DNA from: Planctomycetaceae bacterium
GTDB taxonomy: Bacteria; Planctomycetota; Planctomycetia; Pirellulales; UBA1268
Length of the DNA stretch: 5,672 nt
Assembly (NCBI GenBank): GCA_030616935.1
Contig: JAUWWJ010000124.1
Location: 1 to 5,672 of the forward strand
Direction: 5' to 3'
Under the pieces are notes generated by a model. It saw only the letters and a list, made by a program, of their open reading frames with translations. It made no database searches and was not told the DNA's origin. Shown in pieces: positions 1 through 4,778 of the stretch. A program made the position numbers and the translations under genes. Positions within the stretch are counted from its first letter, which is position 1. Each line of letters opens with the position of its first letter.

Positions 1-1085
1 AAAAATATCTTTTGCAAGCTGCGACCACGAATATAAGCCAAGGGCGTCACCAGTAGTTTTTCAGATTCTCGCATCTCTTGAATTCGCTGCGCGGCTGGAG
101 AACTTTCATGAAACTGATGGCGTATGACAGTCAGGTTGTCGTAAAGAGGCTGCATATACGGGTCGAGTTTATCGGTAATATCACCTGGCAAAAAACCAAG
201 GTCCCGATTCGACAAAGGCACAACAGGGCGAGCCAGCAATATCTGACGATATTGCTGACGACATTCGAGGGCTGCGGCCAATGCCAGCAGTGTTTTGCCA
301 GTGCCAGCGGTACCAGCGAGAGTTACCAACCTTACGTCATCGTCCAAGAGTGCGTTGACCGCAAATGATTGCTCAGCATTCCGAGGATTTATTCCATAAC
401 AGTTTTTTTTCTCTACCCTCACGAAGGTATTGTCAGATGCCTTAAATGACACCAACACTGACTTACTACCAGCACGAAGTACAAAATTTTCATTTGCAAT
501 TGGATTGGCCACATCCGGCAAGTCTTCAGCCGAGACCTTGCCGGACCCGGTATAAAAACCACCAATAACATCTGCATCTACGTCCTCAACAACTCGTTTC
601 CCCATGTAGAGTTTGTCGAAACTCTCAATCTTGTCGCTTGTATAGTCTTGCGCAGGAACCCCGAGCCCTTTCGCTTTCATCCTCAGGTTTGTGTCTTTCG
701 AGACCAGAATAACCCGACGGCCCAACCGCTCCTTCTGAAGACTCGCCGCTGTATTTAATATGCGATGGTCTGGAGTGTTTTGAAGAAATGCGGATGCAAT
801 CCGATCATCTTGCTCAGCACCCAATATCACTCGCACACCACCCCGACCAGAACCAAGAGGGGCTCCTGTTGTCGACAGAAGATCACCAGTCAATTGATCT
901 AGTTCACGCAGGAATTGCCTCGCCTGAAAATGAATATCTTCATTCCCACGCTTGAACTTATCGAGTTCTTCAAGAACTGTAATGGGTATCGCAACATCGT
1001 GTTCCTGAAAATTTCGAATGCAGTTTGAGTCATGCAAAATGACATTCGTATCAAGAACAAATAATTTACGAGACTGGTCTTCCAT
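1..1085 (-). CDS. phoH2: PIN domain-PhoH family ATPase (PhoH2/YlaK type), C-terminus cut by window edge
   Basis: The frame reads from an ATG at 1085 down to the left edge without a stop, giving 361 residues. The N-terminus is a PIN nuclease domain: residues 9-20 carry the [10 protein letters not shown] motif with acidic D12, and [11 protein letters not shown] at 128-138 supplies another conserved Asp (D131). The C-terminal part is a PhoH P-loop ATPase, with Walker A GTAGTGKT at 258-265. It is followed by the family motifs [18 protein letters not shown] (285-302), [11 protein letters not shown] (308-318) and AYIRGRS (350-356). In characterised PhoH2 proteins this fusion gives ATP-dependent RNA unwinding and cleavage; that activity is family knowledge, not shown here. 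Full-length relatives run to about 440 residues, so roughly 80 are missing, including late ATPase motifs. AGGTGG at 1088-1093 lies just before the ATG and supports this start. The adjacent gap upstream holds no other gene. Confidence 0.93.
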   Translation of the reverse strand, partial: MEDQSRKLFVLDTNVILHDSNCIRNFQEHDVAIPITVLEELDKFKRGNEDIHFQARQFLRELDQLTGDLLSTTGAPLGSGRGGVRVILGAEQDDRIASAFLQNTPDHRILNTAASLQKERLGRRVILVSKDTNLRMKAKGLGVPAQDYTSDKIESFDKLYMGKRVVEDVDADVIGGFYTGSGKVSAEDLPDVANPIANENFVLRAGSKSVLVSFKASDNTFVRVEKKNCYGINPRNAEQSFAVNALLDDDVRLVTLAGTAGTGKTLLALAAALECRQQYRQILLARPVVPLSNRDLGFLPGDITDKLDPYMQPLYDNLTVIRHQFHESSPAAQRIQEMRESEKLLVTPLAYIRGRSLQKIF

Positions 1086-1149
1086 AACCACCTACGAAGT
1101 ATTTTTACCTTGAATCAACAGTAGAAACACGTCTTTCAGAGAACAGTCT

Positions 1150-1178
1150 AAACAGACTTCGCATAAATCGAGAATACG
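1150..1178 (-). repeat. Diverged direct repeat, copy 1 (partner at 1442-1473)
   Basis: On the plus strand the unit is AAACAG, 5 bases, GCATA, 3 bases, CGAGAATACG. The copy at 1442-1473 has the same three blocks in the same order, with 5 and 6 bases between them. That is 21 identical bases in collinear blocks. This copy overlaps a small stem-loop at 1145-1158 (AGTCT/AGACT, 4-base loop). The function is unknown. It lies upstream of the PhoH gene and could belong to its leader. Confidence 0.6.
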
Positions 1179-1250
1179 AATTATTTTGAATAGCTACCCT
1201 ACATCTGCCAACTCTGCCGTGAGATCCTGGCACTCGTCGCATACTCTCGA

Positions 1251-1263
1251 CCTCGCATCAAAA
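1251..1263 (+). repeat. Short direct repeat CC(T/A)CGCATCAAAA, copy 1
   Basis: The 13-base word differs at one base from the copy at 1392-1404. This copy lies just outside the left arm of the 1275-1420 inverted repeat, and the other lies just inside its right arm. On its own it would be weak, but it occurs among other repeats in the same gap. Confidence 0.45.
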
Positions 1264-1274
1264 ACTCACAAATG

Positions 1275-1420
1275 TTACATGAATCGCGTCTTCCAGATTG
1301 CTTACCCAAACCCACAACCTCCTTGGCACGAGAACATTTCAAAGTGGCACTCTTGGTGGTATCGTAACGCCAGTGAATCAAATCTTTGAAGCCACGCATC
1401 AAAAGACGCGATTCAGGTAA
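1275..1420. repeat. Imperfect 18-base inverted repeat pair framing a 146-base element
   Basis: The left arm at 1275-1292 reads TTACATGAATCGCGTCTT. The right arm at 1403-1420 is its reverse complement except for one base (17 of 18 match, 13 of them contiguous next to the 110-base interior). The interior contains no gene. It offers two alternative short pairings: TTCAAAG at 1338-1344 with CTTTGAA at 1384-1390, or GTGGC at 1344-1348 with GCCAC at 1391-1395. The arms could be the closing stem of a structured RNA or the terminal repeats of a small non-autonomous element. I see no clean target-site duplication directly outside the arms. A match this long at this spacing is unlikely by chance. Confidence 0.75.
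1392..1404 (+). repeat. Short direct repeat CC(T/A)CGCATCAAAA, copy 2
   Basis: This is the second copy of the 13-base word found at 1251-1263, with one difference (A for T at the third base). Its last two bases are also the first two of the right arm of the 18-base inverted repeat. Confidence 0.45.
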
Positions 1421-1428
1421 GTAAATGA

Positions 1429-1446
1429 TGTTTTGTTTCCAAAACA
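1429..1446 (-). other. Perfect 7-base-pair stem-loop with a GAAA tetraloop when read on the minus strand
   Basis: TGTTTTG at 1429-1435 is perfectly complementary to CAAAACA at 1440-1446, with a 4-base loop. On the plus strand the loop is TTTC. On the minus strand it is GAAA closed by a G-C pair, a typical stable GNRA tetraloop. This is a hint, not proof, that the structured transcript runs on the minus strand, in the same direction as tRNA-Lys and the PhoH gene. It begins 8 bases beyond the right arm of the 18-base inverted repeat. Confidence 0.5.
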
Positions 1447-1473
1447 GTCCGTGCATACCCCGGCGAGAATACG
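1442..1473 (-). repeat. Diverged direct repeat, copy 2 (partner at 1150-1178)
   Basis: AAACAG, GCATA and CGAGAATACG occur here in the same order as in the copy about 290 bases to the left. The spacer between the last two blocks is 6 bases here against 3 there. The first block lies partly in the 3' arm of the 1429-1446 stem-loop, and copy 1 likewise overlaps a stem-loop. This suggests that a larger structured unit was duplicated and then diverged. Confidence 0.6.
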
Positions 1474-1515
1474 TTTTAAGGACGCTCTCTCCAGAAACTC
1501 AAGGGCGACGTTGAA

Positions 1516-1559
1516 AGAGCATTGTTTGACAAGCACGACGTGCTACAAACAGTTGCTCT
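1516..1559 (-). terminator. Long nested hairpin downstream of tRNA-Lys, possible transcript end
   Basis: AGAGCA at 1516-1521 pairs with TGCTCT at 1554-1559. Inside it, 1522-1528 pairs with 1546-1552 (six Watson-Crick pairs plus one wobble as read on the plus strand). Inside that, AGCAC at 1532-1536 pairs with GTGCT at 1540-1544 around a 3-base loop. Read on the minus strand it begins 29 bases after the tRNA 3' end, where a terminator would be expected, but only a short U stretch follows, so intrinsic termination would be weak. GTTGCT (1552-1557) can instead pair with AGCAAC (1567-1572), which is exclusive with the outer stem. Confidence 0.35.
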
Positions 1560-1588
1560 CATCGAAAGCAACAAAAAGAAATATCGAG

Positions 1589-1662
1589 TACCCCGTCCAG
1601 GACTCGAACCTGGAACCCTCTGATTAAGAGTCAGATGCTCTAACCAATTGAGCTAACGGGGC
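1589..1662 (-). tRNA. tRNA-Lys, anticodon CUU
   Basis: Read on the minus strand from 1662, a complete 74-base cloverleaf folds. The acceptor strand GCCCCGT pairs with ACGGGGT. The D arm is GCTC/GAGC with loop AATTGGTTA. The anticodon stem TCTGA/TCAGA encloses loop CTCTTAA, giving anticodon CTT at 1628-1626. The variable loop is GGGTT and the T arm CCAGG/CCTGG has loop TTCGAGT. The first acceptor pair is G-U rather than G-C. The discriminator base is A and no CCA is encoded, so CCA must be added after transcription. It delivers lysine at AAG codons. It stands alone, divergent from fabI. Confidence 0.96.
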
Positions 1663-1673
1663 ATCTGATCGAA

Positions 1674-1702
1674 AACTTACCCTTCGCCTGACCACGTGGC
1701 AA
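1674..1702 (-). promoter_or_regulatory. Candidate sigma70-type promoter for tRNA-Lys
   Basis: On the minus strand TTGCCA (1702-1697; five of six match TTGACA) is followed by a 17-base spacer and TAAGTT (1679-1674; only three of six match TATAAT). Transcription would start a few bases before the mature tRNA 5' end at 1662, leaving a very short leader. The -10 match is poor, so this is tentative. Confidence 0.3.
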
Positions 1703-1821
1703 GGGGCAGCACTCTACCACGAAACGTGAATCTTTCTCGAGTTCCTGATTGCGCATTGAGTGTATTGATCGAAGCAGTTACATTCTTCACCTTAAGACAC
1801 TATTCAACGGGAGACTTTCAC

Positions 1822-2646
1822 ATGGGCCGGTATGATGGAATGAAGGGCCTTGTCCTTGGCGTAGCAAACGACCACTCAATTGCTTGGGCTATTGCTAAAG
1901 AATTACTTGCCGAAGGTGCGACGATCGGCTTCAGTCATCTCCCGGACAGACCAGATGACACACGCCAGCGAAACCGGCGGCGAGTTGCCTTACTCACCGA
2001 CGATGAACCAAATGCAAAGTTTCTGGTGCCGATGGACGTGTCAAGTGACGAGCAAATAGCTGCTGTCATGAAAAAAACACAGGAAGAATTTGGGACAATT
2101 GATTTCCTCATTCATTCCATTGCATACGCACCGATGGATGACCTCAAGGGAGAAACAACAAACTGTAGCCGTGATGGTTTTCGCACCGCAATGGAAACGA
2201 GCGCCTACAGTCTTCTTGCTGTCGGACGATTGTCTAGGGAAATACTCGCCAAGGACGCCTCCATCTTGACTCTCACCTATTTTGGTGGTGAGAAAGTTGT
2301 CCCTGGATACAACATCATGGGTGTCTGCAAGGCCACACTCGATGCCTGCGTGAAATATATGGCTTTTGATCTTGGTCCTCAGGGCGTGCGAGTAAATGCA
2401 ATCAGCGCCGGCCCTTTACGCACACTTGCAGGCCGAGGAGCAGGGGTCGAAGACATGCTTGGCTTATACCAGCACATGTCTCCAATGGGCCGGAACATCA
2501 CACACGAAGAAGTTGGAAAAGCAGGTGCTTGGCTCGTATCACGTGACTCACTAGGAATTACCGGAGAACTTCTTCACGTGGATGCTGGCTACAACATCAT
2601 GGGGTCGCCAGGACGGCTCCTCGATCTTGTGCCGAAACAAGACTGA
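1822..2646 (+). CDS. fabI: Enoyl-[acyl-carrier-protein] reductase, FabI type
   Basis: This 274-residue short-chain dehydrogenase-like enzyme reduces the trans-2 double bond of enoyl-ACP with NAD(P)H in the last step of each fatty-acid elongation cycle. The cofactor-binding start GLVLGVANDHSIAWAIA (9-25) is typical of FabI, which replaces the usual SDR glycine motif. The catalytic set is present: Y153 in LTYFGGEK, Y163 in PGYNIMG and K170 in GVCKA, matching E. coli Tyr146, Tyr156 and Lys163. AISAGPLRTLAG (193-204) and the GELLHVDAGYNIMG end (248-261) also fit. Residues 39-60 form an Asp/Arg-rich extension absent from E. coli FabI. The frame is open upstream to 1696, but the ATG at 1822 is preceded by GGGAG (1809-1813) with 8 bases of spacing and matches the family N-terminus, so I choose it. 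mutT follows 10 bases after the stop. Confidence 0.95.
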   Translation: MGRYDGMKGLVLGVANDHSIAWAIAKELLAEGATIGFSHLPDRPDDTRQRNRRRVALLTDDEPNAKFLVPMDVSSDEQIAAVMKKTQEEFGTIDFLIHSIAYAPMDDLKGETTNCSRDGFRTAMETSAYSLLAVGRLSREILAKDASILTLTYFGGEKVVPGYNIMGVCKATLDACVKYMAFDLGPQGVRVNAISAGPLRTLAGRGAGVEDMLGLYQHMSPMGRNITHEEVGKAGAWLVSRDSLGITGELLHVDAGYNIMGSPGRLLDLVPKQD

Positions 2647-2656
2647 TCCATTCAAC

Positions 2657-3064
2657 GTGCCTGAAAAACGACATATTGCTGTTGTTATCGTTGTCCATCA
2701 GCAACGAGTACTTGTAGGCAAGCGCGCGAGTAATGCGGCTACAGCAAAAGGATTCCATGAGTTCCCAGGAGGTAAAATAGAGGAAGGTGAAAGTGCATCA
2801 AGGGCAGCAGTACGAGAATGCCTCGAGGAGACCGGCCTTCATATTTCCATCGAACGACAACTCGACAGAACACTCACTGACGAGGGGCACTTTGAGATCA
2901 TTTTTTTCTTAGGATCACTCGAATCATGTGCAAATCCAGAGCCTTGCAAACCATTCAAATGGCTCTCTTGGATTGAACTTGATCAGTGTACATTCCCTGC
3001 AGCCAATGGATCTGTTGTGAATTGGCTACGTGACTCCTTGTCAACGAATCAAGGTGGATCATAA
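2657..3064 (+). CDS. mutT: MutT-type Nudix hydrolase (8-oxo-dGTP diphosphatase)
   Basis: The 135-residue protein carries a complete Nudix box at 39-61 (G-x5-E-x7-RE-x2-EE-x-G-L), including R53, E54, E57 and E58 of the metal-binding helix, inside the MutT-like FPGGKIEEGE context. WLSWIELDQCTFPAAN near the C-terminus resembles the MutT nucleotide-recognition end. The length agrees with E. coli MutT (129). The expected role is hydrolysing 8-oxo-dGTP to the monophosphate to prevent A:T to C:G transversions; other Nudix substrates cannot be excluded. I choose the GTG at 2657, which places IAVVIVV at the expected first strand. An ATG at 2582 would overlap fabI by 65 bases and add an unrelated N-terminus. 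No clear Shine-Dalgarno site precedes the GTG, so translation may be coupled to fabI. The last 16 bases overlap the end of yidD on the other strand. Confidence 0.88.
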   Translation: MPEKRHIAVVIVVHQQRVLVGKRASNAATAKGFHEFPGGKIEEGESASRAAVRECLEETGLHISIERQLDRTLTDEGHFEIIFFLGSLESCANPEPCKPFKWLSWIELDQCTFPAANGSVVNWLRDSLSTNQGGS

Positions 3065-3315
3065 CCGCCACGATTCCATGGATGGCATCGGCAGATACGA
3101 GTGAGGCCTTTCCATGTCCCTCGAAGTGGCCCGTACTTTGTGACAGATTCCTGGAAGTACCTGCTGCAACTTGGCCGAAACCGACACTGCTTCCCAAGCA
3201 ACGGACTTATCAGGACTTGGTACACACAAATGATCGCAACTAACACCCTCACCACAGCCCAGCTAATCATTCTGATGAGCCAACAGATACACGAACGAAA
3301 TGCCTGGACACTCAC
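3049..3315 (-). CDS. yidD: Membrane protein insertion efficiency factor YidD
   Basis: This 88-residue member of the YidD (DUF37) family assists insertion of inner-membrane proteins by the Sec/YidC route. Family marks are the hydrophobic, membrane-associating stretch at about 17-40, YQVLISPLLG (32-41), CRFRPSCSRY (44-53) and the C-terminal RCHPWNRGGYDP (76-87). The start is the GTG at 3315, the first possible codon after an in-frame stop, with GGAG 7 bases upstream. The protein could also start at Met16 (3270), closer to the usual family N-terminus, but no ribosome site is visible there. It lies 49 bases after rnpA, the classical order. yidC, often next, is absent, and the convergent mutT gene overlaps its 3' end by 16 bases. 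Confidence 0.94.
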   Translation of the reverse strand: MSVQAFRSCICWLIRMISWAVVRVLVAIICVYQVLISPLLGKQCRFRPSCSRYFQESVTKYGPLRGTWKGLTRICRCHPWNRGGYDPP

Positions 3316-3322
3316 TTACATT

Positions 3323-3326
3323 CTCC
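3323..3326 (-). promoter_or_regulatory. Shine-Dalgarno GGAG that selects the yidD GTG start
   Basis: GGAG is followed by AATGTAA and then the yidD GTG. The spacer contains ATG followed at once by TAA, in frame with yidD, so the nearest ATG cannot be used. The GTG 7 bases from GGAG is the best-supported start. Confidence 0.6.
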
Positions 3327-3364
3327 AAAGAAACATTTCGAAATAGAGGCAGATCACCATTTAA

Positions 3365-3763
3365 TTATTTACCAGAACGCTTAACCTTCAGCCTGAGCCG
3401 ATTCATCAAACCAAGAAGAAGTTGCTCCGTGTCCATCGCAGCGTTCTGACCCGTAGCAGGTTTCCCTGTAGCCCGAACAACTACAACAACGTCGAGATCT
3501 GGAGAAAACTGTGTTTTTACCTTTCGAAACGCTTCTCGTAATCTTCTTTTCCATTGATTTCTTACAACTGCATTCCCAACACGACGAGAGACGGATATTC
3601 CAATCCTAGCATGGCTCAGCTTTGTGACTTGCTGAGCGCCGTACATCACGAGTGGTCCAATAGCGACAGACTGACGTTGAGCATAGACGCGACGAAAATC
3701 AGTCGTGCGAAGCAAGCGTTGCTTTTTCTGAAAACGGAATTCTGTTTCGTTTCTTGCTACCAC
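3365..3763 (-). CDS. rnpA: Ribonuclease P protein component
   Basis: This 132-residue basic protein is the RnpA subunit that binds the RNase P RNA and helps it cleave the 5' leader from precursor tRNAs. The N-terminal FRFQKKQRLLRTTDFRRVYAQ (9-29) is the usual opening. ARIGISVSRRVGNAVVRNQW (52-71) leads into KRRLREAFR (72-80), together forming the RNR signature helix; the third signature residue is Gln70 instead of Arg. The tail (97-132) is slightly longer than in the shortest family members. The GTG start at 3763 lies within the end of the upstream DnaJ-like gene (7-base overlap) and has no clear Shine-Dalgarno site, which suggests translational coupling. rpmH, the usual upstream partner, is not in the window. 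yidD follows after 49 bases. Confidence 0.95.
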   Translation of the reverse strand: MVARNETEFRFQKKQRLLRTTDFRRVYAQRQSVAIGPLVMYGAQQVTKLSHARIGISVSRRVGNAVVRNQWKRRLREAFRKVKTQFSPDLDVVVVVRATGKPATGQNAAMDTEQLLLGLMNRLRLKVKRSGK

Positions 3764-4692
3764 TTGATTGAAGCCCGTGGATCCTTGGGTGAGTTCAACT
3801 CAGCTGCCTTTACCGCCTCTAGCAGGGATTTTGATACCGCCTCGTCATGCATCTCTGGCAGTTCAATCTGAACTTCTGCAATCAAATCTCCCTTTGAACC
3901 ATTTGCATGCCGAACTCCCATGCCAGCGGCACGAAGTTTCTTGCCAGAAGACGTCCCGGCTGGTATCCGTAGGCTAATGACTCCCCAAGGAGTTGGCAGG
4001 TCAACTTTTGCACCCTCCAATGCCTCTGAAAGACTTATTGGCAAACTGACTGCGAGCATGTCTCTTTCTCGGCGATACACCAGATGTGGTTCAACTCCCA
4101 CGTCAAGAAGAAGATCACCCGACGCACCACCACCGACACCAGGTCTCCCCTGTCCTCGTAACCTCATACGAGCTCCATCGGGAAGGCCTTGAGGGATCGT
4201 TATACTGAGAGTCTCACTAGAACCATCTCTATCAAAACGAACCTCTGTTTTTCCACCATCAATTGCCAGCTGAAAAGGAATTCGGATATTTGCAGTAATG
4301 TCCTCTCCTGGTGCGCTGCGGCTACGTCTCGGGCGACTTGACCGCCGTTTTCCACCACCAAACAAGTCGGCAAAACCGCCACCAAACAGGCTTTCTAAAT
4401 CAACCTCTCCCCCAGACTGAAAGCCGCCCTGCTGTCCTTGCGGCGACCACCCTCCTCCTCCCGCTCCAACTCCTTCAAAAGAGCTTCCGTATCGATCATA
4501 CATCTCACGTTTGCTGGGGTCGTTCAGCACATCAAACGCCGTTTGTACTTTTTTGAACTGCTCCTTTGCGGCATCGTTGTCGGGATGTGAATCCGGGTGA
4601 TATTTCCGCGCCATTTCTCGATACGCCTTCTGAATATCCTCTGATGTCGCAGTCCGGGAAACTCCCAGTATTTGGTAGTGATCATCCGACAT
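3757..4692 (-). CDS. DnaJ-family (class B, CbpA-like) co-chaperone lacking the zinc finger
   Basis: The 311-residue protein has a J domain at about 5-67 with the catalytic HPD at 32-34, which stimulates the ATPase of a DnaK/Hsp70 partner. A Gly/Phe-rich linker (72-114) contains SLFGGGFADLFGGG. A short very basic Arg/Ser stretch follows at 115-126. Two DnaJ C-terminal substrate-binding domains then run from about 129 to 280, with VEPHLVYRRERDML (200-213) at their junction. The CxxCxGxG zinc repeats of class A DnaJ are absent, so it resembles CbpA. The start ATG at 4692 puts the J domain at the N-terminus; only a weak TGAG ribosome site 8 bases upstream is visible. It follows ppk by 86 bases and overlaps rnpA by 7, so it is probably co-transcribed with rnpA. 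Any DNA-binding role is inference from the CbpA likeness. Confidence 0.92.
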   Translation of the reverse strand: MSDDHYQILGVSRTATSEDIQKAYREMARKYHPDSHPDNDAAKEQFKKVQTAFDVLNDPSKREMYDRYGSSFEGVGAGGGGWSPQGQQGGFQSGGEVDLESLFGGGFADLFGGGKRRSSRPRRSRSAPGEDITANIRIPFQLAIDGGKTEVRFDRDGSSETLSITIPQGLPDGARMRLRGQGRPGVGGGASGDLLLDVGVEPHLVYRRERDMLAVSLPISLSEALEGAKVDLPTPWGVISLRIPAGTSSGKKLRAAGMGVRHANGSKGDLIAEVQIELPEMHDEAVSKSLLEAVKAAELNSPKDPRASIKW

Positions 4693-4778
4693 ACAAATTA
4701 CTCACATGTGCTCCTACAGACTTTGTGAAAACGCTACGTACTAGAGTACCTGACTCCCTGAAAACTTCTAGTTTACGA

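Larger units (their letters stand above)
1086..1588. other. Intergenic gap of about 500 bases, no credible gene, repeat-rich
   Basis: This stretch lies between the start of the PhoH gene and the 3' end of tRNA-Lys. The open frames in it (1186-1389 plus, 1199-1456 minus, 1433-1627 plus) have no recognisable domain, and the last runs into the tRNA gene. It does contain a dense set of inverted and direct repeats and stem-loops, listed separately. It must also hold the PhoH promoter and the end of the tRNA transcript, but I could not place a convincing sigma70-type promoter for the PhoH gene. Confidence 0.7.

Noticed and set aside
1145..1158. Stem-loop AGTCT/AGACT as a PhoH regulatory hairpin
   Set aside because: A 5-base-pair stem is too short to call alone. 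I mention it only because it overlaps direct-repeat copy 1.
1251..1420. CRISPR array
   Set aside because: The repeats are short, only two copies each, partly inverted and unequally spaced, and no cas genes are present.
1199..1456. 85-codon minus-strand open frame in the gap
   Set aside because: It has no recognisable domain, no convincing ribosome site, and spans the inverted-repeat arms and direct repeats, which fits non-coding sequence better.
1433..1627. 64-codon plus-strand open frame ending in the tRNA
   Set aside because: Its C-terminus (VQDSNLEPSD) is the typical spurious translation of the antisense of a tRNA gene.
1086..1662. Integration site at the tRNA-Lys 3' end
   Set aside because: I found no second copy of the tRNA 3' segment and no integrase gene in the window.
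1696..1821. N-terminal extension of FabI from the upstream ATG
   Set aside because: The extra 42 residues do not fit the family, and the ATG at 1822 has a well-spaced GGGAG.
2582..2656. Upstream ATG for the Nudix gene
   Set aside because: It would overlap fabI by 65 bases and add residues unrelated to MutT. The GTG at 2657 aligns with the MutT N-terminus.
4693..4778. Hidden rpmH between ppk and the DnaJ-like gene
   Set aside because: The 86-base gap is too short for ribosomal protein L34 and encodes no Arg/Lys-rich peptide of the right kind.
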